A stretch of 22,027 bases of DNA from positions 1-22,027 of the forward strand of contig JAPOHK010000004.1 of assembly GCA_029979485.1 (NCBI GenBank). Direction: 5' to 3'. The DNA comes from Candidatus Planktophila limnetica. Its GTDB lineage: Bacteria; Actinomycetota; Actinomycetes; Nanopelagicales; Nanopelagicaceae. Made by a program: the position numbers and the translations under genes. Below the pieces are notes generated by a model. It made no database searches, was not told where the DNA came from, and saw nothing but the letters and a program-made list of their open reading frames with translations. The number at the start of each line of letters is the position of its first letter. Positions within the stretch are counted from its first letter, which is position 1. Shown here piece by piece: positions 1 through 8,609 of this stretch.

Positions 1-1
1 A

Positions 2-1003
2 ATTGCAATTCCCTATAACGGTGCAGTAGCAAGAGTTCTCTTTGGTCCTATTGCATTTGCTCGAGTTCGCCAATGGATAGCTCAAGGCGATTTCGACATT
101 TTGCATTTACATGAACCTGCAATTCCATCAATTTCGTTATTAGCTTGTTGGGCTGCTGAAGGTCCAATGGTTGGAACTTTCCATGCCGCAGCAAAGAGAC
201 AAAAAGCAATATTTGCAATTGGTCCCATTCTTGAACCAGTAATTGAGAAACTATCTGCCCGCATCGCTGTCAGTGAAGCAGCTCGTGCAACCTTGACAGA
301 ACATTTGGAAACTGATGCCGTCGTTATTCCAAATGGTATTTATGCTGATCGATACAGAGATGGTGTTGCACAAGAAAAATGGCAAGGCAACACTCTCGGT
401 TTCATTGGTCGTTTTGAAGAGCCAAGAAAAGGTTTATCAGTCCTGGTCGATGCCCTTCCTATAATTTCGCGTTTCGCCCCCGATGTTCATGTGTTTGTTG
501 CAGGACCTGGTGAACCTGAAGAAGTAATTAAAGATATAGATCCACAAATGCAATCCAGATTGACCTTTCTTGGGAAAATATCAGAGCAAGATAAGGCAAA
601 CTTTTTAGCTTCTATTTCTTTGTACATCGCACCAAATACTGGTGGAGAATCTTTTGGAATTATCCTTGCCGAAGCACTAGCCGGCGGAGCTACTGTTGTG
701 GCAAGTGATATTCCCGCATTTGATTCCTTATTAAATCATGGTCAATTTGGTGAATTATTTGAATCCGAAAGTTCGACAGATTTGGCTAAACGAGTAATTG
801 ATTTATTACGAGATGACAATCGTAGAATTGAATTGGGTAGAGCAGGCAAATTGCATGCACAACAATTTGACTGGAAAGTTGTCGCGGATCAAATTTTCTC
901 GATCTACGAAATGTCCCTCGTTAGCGGTGAGAAAGTCCGACTCACATCCGAAAATCGAGCATGGAGTAAGTTCCTTGGTAGAGATCCAAAGGGGGATTCT
1001 TAA
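2..1003 (+). CDS. pimA: Phosphatidylinositol alpha-mannosyltransferase PimA (5' end outside window)
   Basis: This GT4-family glycosyltransferase transfers mannose from GDP-mannose to phosphatidylinositol on the cytoplasmic face of the membrane, the first step toward PIMs. The frame is open from base 2, so the start lies upstream. About 333 residues are visible against roughly 370-390 for the family. The first visible residues (IAIPYNGAVARV) match the PimA N-terminal domain. Visible functional residues are the His of TFHAAA (nt 182-184), Arg and Lys of FIGRFEEPRKG (nt 410-412 and 428-430), and the GT4 E-x7-E pair in GESFGIILAE (nt 647-649 and 671-673). The stop abuts the next start directly (TAA then ATG), which implies co-transcription. 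Another GT4 enzyme is possible in principle, but sequence and neighbourhood both favour PimA. Confidence 0.93.
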   Translation: MAIPYNGAVARVLFGPIAFARVRQWIAQGDFDILHLHEPAIPSISLLACWAAEGPMVGTFHAAAKRQKAIFAIGPILEPVIEKLSARIAVSEAARATLTEHLETDAVVIPNGIYADRYRDGVAQEKWQGNTLGFIGRFEEPRKGLSVLVDALPIISRFAPDVHVFVAGPGEPEEVIKDIDPQMQSRLTFLGKISEQDKANFLASISLYIAPNTGGESFGIILAEALAGGATVVASDIPAFDSLLNHGQFGELFESESSTDLAKRVIDLLRDDNRRIELGRAGKLHAQQFDWKVVADQIFSIYEMSLVSGEKVRLTSENRAWSKFLGRDPKGDS

Positions 1004-1507
1004 ATGAAAACGCTGATTGCGGTCGCGATTTTGATACTGATTTTTCTTTGGTATCTATCTTTCTCTGCAACTCGATTAGATCGTCTCCACCATCGCGTTG
1101 AAACAAGTTGGGCGAATTTAGATAGTCTGCTTCAAAGGCGCGCAGCGGTTGCACTTGAAATTGCTAGAAGTGAAATCGCCGACCCTGCATCAGCAATGTT
1201 GCTTACGGCAGCTGCCTATCAAGCACGCGAAGCAATAATTGAAAAGCGATCAGTTGCAGAGAGCGGGCTTTCCGGAGCACTTGGCTTGTTGTTAGCAGAT
1301 GGGCAAAGCAGTGCAAGACCGGCTGAAGCTTCTCTTCTTCGAGAACTTTCTGAGTTAACGGATAAAATTAGAATTGCTATTGCACTTCATGTTGATGCCG
1401 TAACCAGAACGCAATTGGTACGAAAGAAATTTATTTTCCGTACTTTTCGACTCGCAGGAAACGCGCCGCTACCCGTTACTTATGAATTCGAATCAGATGT
1501 TCTCTAA
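1004..1507 (+). CDS. LemA-like membrane protein, function unknown
   Basis: The product has 167 residues: one N-terminal transmembrane segment (about 3-22) and then a charged helical region. The stretch RLDRLHHRVETSWANLD (about 24-40) resembles the LemA family signature, in which a helix follows a membrane anchor. The end ([16 protein letters not shown]) resembles the conserved tail of the actinobacterial protein usually encoded just after pimA. From memory, the mycobacterial protein at this place carries a Nudix domain after a similar region. No Nudix box is present here, so this would be the anchor part alone. The ATG follows the pimA stop with no gap. The 3' end overlaps the next reading frame by up to 26 bases. 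No function is known, and the LemA link rests on pattern recognition only. Confidence 0.75.
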   Translation: MKTLIAVAILILIFLWYLSFSATRLDRLHHRVETSWANLDSLLQRRAAVALEIARSEIADPASAMLLTAAAYQAREAIIEKRSVAESGLSGALGLLLADGQSSARPAEASLLRELSELTDKIRIAIALHVDAVTRTQLVRKKFIFRTFRLAGNAPLPVTYEFESDVL

Positions 1508-2528
1508 AGCAAAAATTGCTCTTGTCCTTGCAACTTATCTCGCTGTTCTAAGCACGGCGGGCTGTGCCTCAATATCGCAATCTGTTACTCAATTCATTTC
1601 AGATCCAGTTCAGACCAACATGCTTAGTGGTCGGGAGGGTGAAAATGGTCCAGTTTTAGTTGTAAAAATTGATGACACTCGCAGCGCTCGTCCTCAAGTG
1701 GGATTGGAGTTTGCCGATGTTGTTTATATCGAGCAAGTAGAAGGCGGCCTAACCAGATTAGCCGCTGTTTTTTCATCAAGTATTCCGCCAAGAATTGGCC
1801 CAGTCAGAAGTGCTCGCATCACTGATATCGAATTGTTAGCCCAATATGGTCGCGTTGCATTTGCCTACAGTGGTGCGCAACAGAAATTACTTCCTGTAAT
1901 CGCAGATGCCAATTTATCTGATGTTGGCGCAATGCGAAGAGGTCCAGTGTTCTATGAAACCGACCCAAACAGAGTTCAGCCATATGCCATGTTTCTCAAT
2001 GCTCAAACTCTTATGGCTAACGAAGCTAGCAAGGCAACAGTGATTGATTCAGCAAAGAATGTTGGATGGACTTTCTCCAAGAAGTTAGAGAACCAAGGAT
2101 TTGAAATTAGCGATGTCACAATGCATTGGCCAGCTCAGAAATATTCTGCTGCATGGGATGTGACATCAAATCGTTGGTTCTTAAGTGTTAACTCTGTACC
2201 GAATGTATCTGATCTCGGAAAGAATCTTGGACCTACAACTTTAGTAATTCAATTAGTTTCTATAACTCCATCTGAATATGGCGATAAATTCGGAGGAAAT
2301 ACTCCATTTTCACAGACTGTTGGTACCGGTAAAGGATATGTATTGCGCGATTCAACTGTGATCGCGGCAACATGGAATCGACCGGATTCTTTATCTCCGA
2401 CGACGTGGACAGATGCAACAGGGGCAGAAATAAAGTTCGCACCCGGTCAAGTGTGGGTAGCCCTAACGGATAAAGAGCCAGATTTCACGCGCAAAGTAGC
2501 GAGCGCGCCAACTCCAACTTCAAAGTAG
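1482..2528 (+). CDS. DUF3048 (YerB-like) lipoprotein
   Basis: The product has 348 residues, a hydrophobic signal segment (about 10-25) and a lipobox-like LSTAGC ending at Cys28, so it is probably a lipoprotein anchored outside the membrane. The -3 residue is Thr, which is not ideal. The segment from about residue 57, with [32 protein letters not shown] and [10 protein letters not shown], is the recognisable N-terminal DUF3048 domain. The C-terminal [22 protein letters not shown] matches the usual second domain. The biochemical role is unknown; Bacillus YerB is the named relative. The in-frame ATG at 1497 gives a 23-residue signal peptide and cuts the overlap with the upstream gene to 11 bases, and is a good alternative start. 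Neither start has a clear ribosome binding site, so translational coupling is likely. Confidence 0.87.
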   Translation: MNSNQMFSKAKIALVLATYLAVLSTAGCASISQSVTQFISDPVQTNMLSGREGENGPVLVVKIDDTRSARPQVGLEFADVVYIEQVEGGLTRLAAVFSSSIPPRIGPVRSARITDIELLAQYGRVAFAYSGAQQKLLPVIADANLSDVGAMRRGPVFYETDPNRVQPYAMFLNAQTLMANEASKATVIDSAKNVGWTFSKKLENQGFEISDVTMHWPAQKYSAAWDVTSNRWFLSVNSVPNVSDLGKNLGPTTLVIQLVSITPSEYGDKFGGNTPFSQTVGTGKGYVLRDSTVIAATWNRPDSLSPTTWTDATGAEIKFAPGQVWVALTDKEPDFTRKVASAPTPTSK

Positions 2529-2559
2529 TATTAGCCACCTAGTCAAACAGGGAGTTGTA

Positions 2560-3447
2560 ATGGCACAGGAAAGCGGAACATCACGCGTTAAACGCGGTAT
2601 GGCAGAAATGCTTAAGGGCGGCGTCATCATGGATGTTGTCAATGTTGAGCAAGCAAAAATTGCCGAAGATGCTGGCGCTGTTGCTGTTATGGCACTTGAA
2701 AGAGTCCCAGCAGATATACGCGCACAAGGTGGCGTTGCTCGCATGTCAGATCCAGACATGATCCAAGCAATTCAAGCAGCTGTATCTATTCCAGTCATGG
2801 CCAAAGCACGCATCGGACACTTTGTTGAAGCACAGATCCTCCAAAGCCTCGGTGTTGATTACATCGATGAGTCAGAAGTTTTAACCCCAACTGACTACGC
2901 AAATCACATCAATAAATGGGATTTCACTATTCCATTTGTTTGCGGTGCTACTAATTTAGGAGAAGCGCTTCGTCGCATTAATGAAGGTGCCGCCATGATT
3001 CGCTCAAAGGGAGAAGCTGGCACGGGCGATGTTTCCAATGCGATGACGCACATGCGCCAAATTGGTGGAGAAATTCGCCGCCTCACATCCATGCGAGACG
3101 ATGAGCTTTATGTTGCAGCCAAAGAAATGCAAGCTCCTTATGACTTGGTAAAAGAAGTTGCAGCGACTGGAAAACTTCCTGTTGTTCTCTTTACAGCCGG
3201 AGGTATAGCAACTCCAGCTGATGCTGCACTCATGATGCAGATGGGCGCAGATGGAGTCTTCATTGGATCTGGAATCTTTAAATCTGGGGATCCAAAACGC
3301 CGCGCATCAGCGTGTGTTAAGGCAACAACTTTTTATAATGATCCAAAAGTTGTTGCTGACGCATCTCGTGGACTTGGTGAAGCCATGGTTGGTATCAACG
3401 TTGCAGATCTTCCAGCGCCACATCGTCTTTCCGAACGCGGTTGGTAA
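2560..3447 (+). CDS. pdxS: Pyridoxal 5'-phosphate synthase subunit PdxS
   Basis: PdxS is the synthase half of the DXP-independent PLP pathway. It joins ribose 5-phosphate, glyceraldehyde 3-phosphate and ammonia from PdxT in a cytoplasmic dodecamer of (beta/alpha)8 barrels. The 295 residues are the normal length. Visible active-site residues are Asp25 in GGVIMDVVN, Lys82 in VMAKARIGH, which forms the imine with the pentose, and the second Lys150 in [11 protein letters not shown]. The phosphate-binding loop [12 protein letters not shown] and [12 protein letters not shown] are present. The start ATG has a GGAG ribosome binding site at 2551-2554. The gene sits 31 bases after the DUF3048 gene, and its last 7 bases overlap pdxT. 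A possible -10 box TAGTAT covers the upstream stop codon, but I see no -35 for it. Confidence 0.98.
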   Translation: MAQESGTSRVKRGMAEMLKGGVIMDVVNVEQAKIAEDAGAVAVMALERVPADIRAQGGVARMSDPDMIQAIQAAVSIPVMAKARIGHFVEAQILQSLGVDYIDESEVLTPTDYANHINKWDFTIPFVCGATNLGEALRRINEGAAMIRSKGEAGTGDVSNAMTHMRQIGGEIRRLTSMRDDELYVAAKEMQAPYDLVKEVAATGKLPVVLFTAGGIATPADAALMMQMGADGVFIGSGIFKSGDPKRRASACVKATTFYNDPKVVADASRGLGEAMVGINVADLPAPHRLSERGW

Positions 3448-4046
3448 TCAAAAACTTGCGTGTTGGAGTTCTAGCTCTACAAGGAGATTTCCGCGAGCAC
3501 GTCGGCGCCTTATCGCACTGTCAAGTTCAAGCCATAGAAGTACGTCGGGTTAGCGAGTTAGAAAGTATTGATGCCCTCGTTATTCCTGGTGGAGAATCAA
3601 CAACGATTGTTTCTCTTGCAAAAACATTTGAAGTATTTGAACCTATTAAAAAGCGAATTGCAGCTGGCATGCCTGTTTATGGATCTTGTGCCGGAATGAT
3701 TATGTTGGCTAATCAGATTGTCGCTGCAAAAGAGGGACAAGAAACTTTTGGTGGAATTGATATTACGGTCCGCCGAAATGCGTTTGGGCGACAAATTGAT
3801 TCTTTTGAAAGTGATGTAATTGCCCCTGCAATATCGAATTCCACAATACGCGCAGTATTCATTAGAGCGCCTTGGGTAGAAAAAGTTGGCAAAGATGTCG
3901 AAGTTTTAGCCACCTATACGGGTACCGATGGCGTTTCCCACGCCGTTGCAGTGCGTCAAGGCCATCTGTTAGCGACTGCATTTCATCCTGAAATTACGGA
4001 TGATTACAGTGTCCATCGCTATTTTTTGGAAAAAGTTTGCAAGTAG
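3441..4046 (+). CDS. pdxT: Pyridoxal 5'-phosphate synthase glutaminase subunit PdxT
   Basis: PdxT is a class I glutamine amidotransferase that hydrolyses glutamine and channels ammonia to PdxS. The catalytic triad is visible: Cys83 in YGSCAGMI, and His182 and Glu184 in TAFHPEIT. The PGGEST loop (about 49-54) and the N-terminal [10 protein letters not shown] are family signatures. The 201 residues are the usual length. No ATG is available. The TTG at 3441 overlaps the pdxS stop (TTGGTAA), which fits translational coupling and stoichiometric production of the two subunits. The in-frame TTG at 3456 would give a product 5 residues shorter and also fits the family. Neither has a good Shine-Dalgarno sequence. 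Confidence 0.97.
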   Translation: MVIKNLRVGVLALQGDFREHVGALSHCQVQAIEVRRVSELESIDALVIPGGESTTIVSLAKTFEVFEPIKKRIAAGMPVYGSCAGMIMLANQIVAAKEGQETFGGIDITVRRNAFGRQIDSFESDVIAPAISNSTIRAVFIRAPWVEKVGKDVEVLATYTGTDGVSHAVAVRQGHLLATAFHPEITDDYSVHRYFLEKVCK

Positions 4047-4060
4047 GAGTTTGCTGAAAT

Positions 4061-4109
4061 TACGATAAAGTAAGACATACGATAATTAAACTTTCAGGTG
4101 AGGTGTTAA
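4061..4109 (+). promoter_or_regulatory. Probable promoter and leader of yebC with repeated TACGATAA
   Basis: The 63-base gap between pdxT and yebC contains two exact copies of TACGATAA, at 4061-4068 and 4078-4085, with starts 17 bases apart. Each contains TACGAT, which fits the actinobacterial -10 consensus TANNNT. The downstream copy also overlaps GATAAT at 4081-4086. A Shine-Dalgarno-like AGGTGAGG precedes the ATG at 4110. No clear TTGACA-like -35 is visible, so the exact promoter is uncertain. Confidence 0.4.
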
Positions 4110-4862
4110 ATGTCCGGCCATTCCAAGTGGGCGACAACTAAGCATAAGAAGGCTGTTATTGATAGCCGTCGTGCAAAGAATTTCGCAAAGCTCATCAAAG
4201 CCATTGAAGTTGCATCACGCAATGGTGGTCCAGATATGGACGGCAACCCAACACTTTTTGATGCGGTTGCAAAGGCAAAGAAGAATTCGATGCCTGCGGA
4301 CAATATTGATCGCGCAATTAAACGCGGCGCCGGTCTTGAATCTGGCGGAGCAAATTGGGAAACAATTATGTATGAGGGTTACGGTCCAGCGGGTGTTGCG
4401 ATCATGATCGAATGTTTGTCCGATAATAGAAATCGCGCGGCTTCTGAAGTTCGTGTAGCAGTAACTCGTAACGGTGGATCCATGGCTGATCCAGGTTCTG
4501 TTTCGTATTTGTTTCACCGCAAAGGTTTAATCACCGTCAATAAAGCATCTGGTGCAACAGAAGAAAGTATTCTGGAGGCAGTGCTGGAAGCTGGTGCCGA
4601 AGAAGTTAAAGATAATGGCGATTCATTTGAAATAGTTTGCGAAGCAAGTGATTTAGTTCGCGCGCGTACTGCTCTACAAAACGCTGGCATTGATTATGAA
4701 TCCGCAGATTCATCTTTCATTCCCTCCATGACTATCGATTTAGACGCAGAATCTGCCACCAAAGTATTCGAACTTATCGATGCGATTGAAGAGCTAGATG
4801 ATGTGCAAAATGTCTTCAGTAACGCAGACGTATCAGATGAGGTAATGGCGAGTCTGGCTTAA
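4110..4862 (+). CDS. yebC: YebC/PmpR family protein
   Basis: The product has 250 residues, the normal YebC length, and the diagnostic N-terminus [19 protein letters not shown]. The [18 protein letters not shown] and [15 protein letters not shown] stretches are also typical of the family. Members have been described as DNA-binding transcription regulators (PmpR) and, more recently, as ribosome-associated factors that help translation of difficult proline-rich stretches. The sequence alone cannot decide between these roles. Its place between pdxT and ruvC is conserved in actinobacteria. It has a Shine-Dalgarno-like sequence before the ATG and probably its own promoter. The acidic C-terminus ends 30 bases before ruvC. 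Confidence 0.95.
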   Translation: MSGHSKWATTKHKKAVIDSRRAKNFAKLIKAIEVASRNGGPDMDGNPTLFDAVAKAKKNSMPADNIDRAIKRGAGLESGGANWETIMYEGYGPAGVAIMIECLSDNRNRAASEVRVAVTRNGGSMADPGSVSYLFHRKGLITVNKASGATEESILEAVLEAGAEEVKDNGDSFEIVCEASDLVRARTALQNAGIDYESADSSFIPSMTIDLDAESATKVFELIDAIEELDDVQNVFSNADVSDEVMASLA

Positions 4863-4880
4863 TTTTTTCACTCAACCTCT

Positions 4881-4892
4881 TAGGCTAGCCAC
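4881..4892 (+). promoter_or_regulatory. Leaderless -10 promoter element of ruvC
   Basis: TAGGCT at 4881-4886 fits the actinobacterial -10 consensus TANNNT and ends exactly 6 bases before the ruvC ATG. That would place transcription initiation on the A of the start codon. No Shine-Dalgarno sequence precedes ruvC, as expected for a leaderless mRNA. A -35 is not obvious. The same hexamer recurs upstream of the DUF948 gene at 17075. Confidence 0.5.
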
Positions 4893-5426
4893 ATGCGAGT
4901 ACTAGGTATTGATCCAGGTTTGACTCGATGCGGGGTAGGTATCGTCTCAGGCTCTCCTGGTTCTACATTGTCACTCGATGGCGTCGGAGTCATCATGACT
5001 CCATCTGATTCCGACCTAGATCATCGTTTGCTCACTTTGCACAGTGAAATTACTCAATGGGTTCATAAATTTTCTCCCGATGCTGTTGCGGTTGAAAGAG
5101 TTTTTTCTCAACACAATGTACGAACGGTTATGGGGACCGCCCAAGCTGCTGGCATCGCGCTATTAGTGGCCGCGCAAAATAACATCCCAGTCTTTATGCA
5201 CACGCCAAGTGAAGTTAAGGCAGCCGTTACTGGATCTGGGCGAGCAAATAAATCTCAAGTTTCTGAAATGGTAAAAAGATTATTAAATTTAAAGGAGATT
5301 CCTAAGCCCGCAGATAGCGCAGATGCACTCGCTCTTGCTATTTGTCACATATGGCGAGGGGGAGCGAACTCAAAGATTAAGAGGGCGCTTATGGCCGAAA
5401 AGACGAGATTGGCTGCACTTAAATGA
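4893..5426 (+). CDS. ruvC: Crossover junction endodeoxyribonuclease RuvC
   Basis: RuvC is the Holliday-junction resolvase. It acts as a dimer and cuts symmetrically across the junction with Mg2+ after RuvAB-driven branch migration. The four acidic catalytic residues are visible at the expected spacing: Asp7 in [10 protein letters not shown], Glu68 in VAVERVF, and Asp141 and Asp144 in [12 protein letters not shown]. The 177 residues are the normal length. The C-terminus is rich in Lys and Arg. The ATG sits 6 bases after a TAGGCT -10 box and lacks a ribosome binding site. The stop overlaps the ruvA start (ATGA), so ruvC heads a tight ruvCAB operon. No LexA-type site of the GAAC-N4-GTTC form is apparent in the short upstream gap. 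Confidence 0.98.
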   Translation: MRVLGIDPGLTRCGVGIVSGSPGSTLSLDGVGVIMTPSDSDLDHRLLTLHSEITQWVHKFSPDAVAVERVFSQHNVRTVMGTAQAAGIALLVAAQNNIPVFMHTPSEVKAAVTGSGRANKSQVSEMVKRLLNLKEIPKPADSADALALAICHIWRGGANSKIKRALMAEKTRLAALK

Positions 5427-6022
5427 TTGCAACTTTAAGTGGAATTGTTAAATCTCTCTCGCCCGAGCGAGCAATCATTGAAGTCGGGGGAGTAGGCATG
5501 AATGTTCTGATTAATTCACACACAAGTTCATCGCTTTCAATTGGAGCACCGGCACATCTATACACGTCACTTGTTGTCCGTGAAGATTCGCTAACCCTCT
5601 TTGGGTTTAGTGATGAACCTTCACGTGTTGTATTTGAACTGGTTCAAACTGTTTCTGGAATCGGACCTAAAGTTGCACTCTCTATTTTGGGAGCGCTAAC
5701 TCCAACTGAATTGGCCCACGCTGTAAATACAGAAAATATCTCAGCAATTGAAAAGGTTCCTGGTATCGGCAAAAAGGGAGCACAGCGCATGGTGCTCGAA
5801 TTGAAATCTAAGTTATCTGATTTCGGTCACGGTGGACAGAGAATTTCTCACCAACCTGTTTGGAGAGAACAACTAACAAGTGCCCTGATATCACTTGGAT
5901 TTTCAGCAAAAGATTCTGATGAAGCCATAAACTCTGTTTTATCAAATGTTTCCCAAGAAGAGATTGCCTCGATGGAGTTAGGTGACTTACTTAAATTAGC
6001 GCTTCAAAATGGTAAAAAATGA
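5423..6022 (+). CDS. ruvA: Holliday junction branch migration protein RuvA
   Basis: RuvA binds four-way junctions as a tetramer and loads the RuvB motor. The 199 residues have the normal three-domain layout: an N-terminal OB fold (about 1-62), two helix-hairpin-helix motifs in domain II ([12 protein letters not shown] at about 78-89 and [12 protein letters not shown] at about 112-123), and the C-terminal domain III that contacts RuvB (about 147-199). The acidic-pin region of domain I is less obvious than the HhH motifs. It overlaps ruvC upstream and ruvB downstream by 4 bases each (ATGA), so translation of the three subunits is probably coupled. Confidence 0.98.
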   Translation: MIATLSGIVKSLSPERAIIEVGGVGMNVLINSHTSSSLSIGAPAHLYTSLVVREDSLTLFGFSDEPSRVVFELVQTVSGIGPKVALSILGALTPTELAHAVNTENISAIEKVPGIGKKGAQRMVLELKSKLSDFGHGGQRISHQPVWREQLTSALISLGFSAKDSDEAINSVLSNVSQEEIASMELGDLLKLALQNGKK

Positions 6023-7071
6023 CACCAGATGATCGTTTAGTAACGCAGGCGCTTCGCAGCGATGATGGCGCTGCAGAAAATGCCCTGCGCCCAAAAACTT
6101 TAGGCGATTTCATTGGCCAAGATCGAGTTCGTGATCAAATTGATGTGTTGTTAAGTGCAGCGCGAAAACGTGAAAGCGCTGCAGATCATATTTTACTTTC
6201 AGGTCCTCCTGGATTAGGAAAGACAACCCTGGCATTGATTTTGGCTAGCGAAATGAATACGCCCATTCGCGTAACCAGTGGTCCAGCGATTACTCATGCT
6301 GGAGATTTGGCTGCAATTCTCTCTTCATTAGTTGAAGGTGAAATTCTATTTTTGGATGAGATTCATAGGTTGCCACGCCCCGCAGAAGAGCTGTTGTATC
6401 TTGCGATGGAAGATTTCAGAGTAGATGTAATTGTTGGCAAAGGGCCAGGGGCGACTGCGATTCCTTTACAACTTCCTCGCTTTACACTCGTAGGGGCGAC
6501 AACACGCGCGGGATTACTGCCGAGTCCGTTACGAGATCGCTTTGGCTTTACCGCGCATTTAGATTTTTATGATGAAAAAGATCTGGCCACTGTTATTAAA
6601 AGAAGCGCGCAGCTTCTTGGTTTAATCATTGATACAAAAGCAGTTGATGAGATTGCTGGACGATCTCGTGGGACTCCAAGAATTGCAAATAGATTACTCA
6701 GACGAGTGCGAGATTTTGCACAAGTTCAAGGCAGCAATACTTTGTCTCATGGTCATGCCATGTCAGCGCTACAAATGTATGAAGTAGATGAAAAAGGTTT
6801 AGACCGATTAGATCGAGCAGTTTTAACAGCGCTCATCGAAAGATTTAACGGGGGACCTGTTGGACTTTCAACATTAGCTATAGCAGTTGGTGAAGAAACC
6901 GAAACTGTTGAATCCGTTGCTGAACCATTCTTGGTCAGAAATGGCTTTATGGCGCGAACATCTCGAGGGCGAATTGCTACTGCTTTGGGTTGGACCCATA
7001 TTGGGCGCACTCCTCCTGCAGAATTAGCCGCTACTCCGGGCCTTTTCGACACACCAGATAATCACGCCTAG
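6019..7071 (+). CDS. ruvB: Holliday junction branch migration ATPase RuvB
   Basis: RuvB is the AAA+ hexameric motor that pulls DNA through the RuvA-bound junction. Visible motifs are Walker [10 protein letters not shown] (about 62-70, Lys68), Walker B LFLDEIHR (Asp113, Glu114), sensor 1 VGATTRAG (about 158-165) and the arginine finger region in PLRDRFGF (about 170-177). The C-terminal winged-helix domain ends with the typical [18 protein letters not shown]. The 350 residues are the usual length. The ATG overlaps the ruvA stop. The TAG stop at 7069-7071 is also the first half of the probable -10 box of secD. No yajC gene follows, although most actinobacteria have one here. Confidence 0.99.
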   Translation: MTPDDRLVTQALRSDDGAAENALRPKTLGDFIGQDRVRDQIDVLLSAARKRESAADHILLSGPPGLGKTTLALILASEMNTPIRVTSGPAITHAGDLAAILSSLVEGEILFLDEIHRLPRPAEELLYLAMEDFRVDVIVGKGPGATAIPLQLPRFTLVGATTRAGLLPSPLRDRFGFTAHLDFYDEKDLATVIKRSAQLLGLIIDTKAVDEIAGRSRGTPRIANRLLRRVRDFAQVQGSNTLSHGHAMSALQMYEVDEKGLDRLDRAVLTALIERFNGGPVGLSTLAIAVGEETETVESVAEPFLVRNGFMARTSRGRIATALGWTHIGRTPPAELAATPGLFDTPDNHA

Positions 7072-7082
7072 ACTCTGCACTT
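7046..7082 (+). promoter_or_regulatory. Probable secD promoter overlapping the ruvB stop codon
   Basis: A TCGACA -35-like hexamer (7046-7051, one mismatch to TTGACA) is separated by 17 bases from TAGACT (7069-7074), a textbook actinobacterial -10 box. The -10 starts on the ruvB stop codon and ends 8 bases before the secD ATG. No Shine-Dalgarno sequence is present, so the transcript would be leaderless or nearly so. Confidence 0.6.
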
Positions 7083-8606
7083 ATGTCTACCTCGAATAAG
7101 CCAATTAAAAATTCCACCCGTCCTGGGCGCACCCTTCTCATCCTTGGTCTAATCATGCTCGCTCTAGTTGCAACAGTTTTCATCACTGGAGCGACTTCAG
7201 TTCGACTTGGACTAGATCTTCGCGGTGGCACCAGCGTTACCTTGCAACCACGTATTGCACCGGGGGATAACGGCAAAGTAACAACAGAGGCAATCGATCA
7301 GGCAGTGTCAATTATTCGTCAACGTGTTAACTCATTAGGCGTAGCTGAAAGTGAAGTTGCGGCGCAAGGTAGCGGAACAAATCGTCAGATTATTATTTCA
7401 ATTCCAGGTGATACTGGTCGTCGAGTAGTTGAACTAGTTGGTCAAACTGCTGAACTACGATTTAGACAAGTTTTGGCAACGGCTGCGGGTACTGCATCTG
7501 CCGCGCCAACTGATCCAGCAGCAACTCCTGCTGCCGCAGTTACGCCAGAACTAAACGCACAATTCGCTGCGTTAGATTGCACAAAGCCTGAGAATCTTCA
7601 AGGAACGGGTTCTGATAACGCAGATACTCCAATCGTTGCGTGCGATCGAAGCGGCGCGGCAAAGTATATTTTAGATAAAGCAGAAGTTCTTGGAAGGCAA
7701 GTTTCTAAAGCGACTGCAGGAATAGACCAGCAAGGGGGAAATGCTTGGTTTGTCTCTCTAGTGTTTAATGGCGAAGGAACAAAGGCTTTTGGCGATATAA
7801 CTGCTCGCGTAACATCACTGCCAAGTCCACAGAATCAAGTTGCAATTGTTCTAGATGGCTTAGTTGTATCCGCGCCACGCATCAATGAAGCAATTCCTTC
7901 AGGTAATGCTCAAATTACCGGTTCATTCACGCAGTTAGAAGCTCAAGATCTAGCAAATGTTCTTAAGTACGGAGCACTGCCATTGGCATTTGATCGCGGA
8001 GAAGTTCAACAAGTTTCTCCAACACTTGGTGCTGATCAATTAGATGCTGGTCTACTAGCCGGGCTTTTAGGTTTAATCCTAATTTTTCTTTATTCGATTT
8101 TGTATTACCGCGGTTTGGGACTGGTTTCGATTGGTTCGTTATTAGTTGCCGGTGCTCTCGTTTACATGTCTTTCTTACTTCTCGGTAAATGGATTGGATT
8201 CACCCTAACCTTGGCGGGTATTGCCGGAGCGATTGTGGCAATCGGTATTACGGCTGACTCGTTTATCGTTTACTTCGAACGTATTCGAGATGAAGTTCGA
8301 GATGGACGCTCCCTGCGATCTGCGGTAGAGACAGGTTGGACAAAGGCTCGACGCACAATCGTTGTTGCTGACTTTGTTTCGATTATTTCTGCGATTCTTT
8401 TGTATCTCTTCGCTGTGGGCGGTGTTCGTGGCTTCGCATTTACTTTGGGATTAACAACCCTGATCGATCTATTGGTGGTATTTGCATTTACAAAACCATT
8501 GACTGTCTTCCTGGCAAAACTTAAATTCTTCAGTTCTGGACATGCACTTTCAGGTGTATCGGCTAAGAGTTTTGGTAATTCAACTCACTCAACAAAGGAG
8601 GCATAA
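7083..8606 (+). CDS. secD: Protein translocase subunit SecD
   Basis: SecD forms the SecDF complex, which uses the proton gradient to help pull secreted proteins out of the SecYEG channel. The 507 residues have TM1 (about 18-36), the conserved LGLDLRGGTSVTL just after it (about 42-54), a large extracellular P1 domain, and a C-terminal five-helix membrane block from about 320, including AIGITADSFIVYFERIRDEV. The periplasmic part has an Ala/Pro/Thr-rich, low-complexity stretch (about 134-160), as in many actinobacterial SecD proteins. It starts at ATG 11 bases after ruvB with its own probable promoter and no ribosome binding site. secF follows 3 bases after its stop. Confidence 0.98.
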   Translation: MSTSNKPIKNSTRPGRTLLILGLIMLALVATVFITGATSVRLGLDLRGGTSVTLQPRIAPGDNGKVTTEAIDQAVSIIRQRVNSLGVAESEVAAQGSGTNRQIIISIPGDTGRRVVELVGQTAELRFRQVLATAAGTASAAPTDPAATPAAAVTPELNAQFAALDCTKPENLQGTGSDNADTPIVACDRSGAAKYILDKAEVLGRQVSKATAGIDQQGGNAWFVSLVFNGEGTKAFGDITARVTSLPSPQNQVAIVLDGLVVSAPRINEAIPSGNAQITGSFTQLEAQDLANVLKYGALPLAFDRGEVQQVSPTLGADQLDAGLLAGLLGLILIFLYSILYYRGLGLVSIGSLLVAGALVYMSFLLLGKWIGFTLTLAGIAGAIVAIGITADSFIVYFERIRDEVRDGRSLRSAVETGWTKARRTIVVADFVSIISAILLYLFAVGGVRGFAFTLGLTTLIDLLVVFAFTKPLTVFLAKLKFFSSGHALSGVSAKSFGNSTHSTKEA

Positions 8607-8609
8607 TCA

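Noticed and set aside
4215..4517. 100-codon minus-strand frame within yebC, and similar short frames elsewhere (for example 3251-3553, 6753-7052, 14796-15056)
   Set aside because: All are inside strongly conserved genes in other frames and show no family features.
4856..4892. T-run after yebC as an intrinsic terminator
   Set aside because: There is a run of six T (4863-4868), but no GC-rich inverted repeat precedes it.
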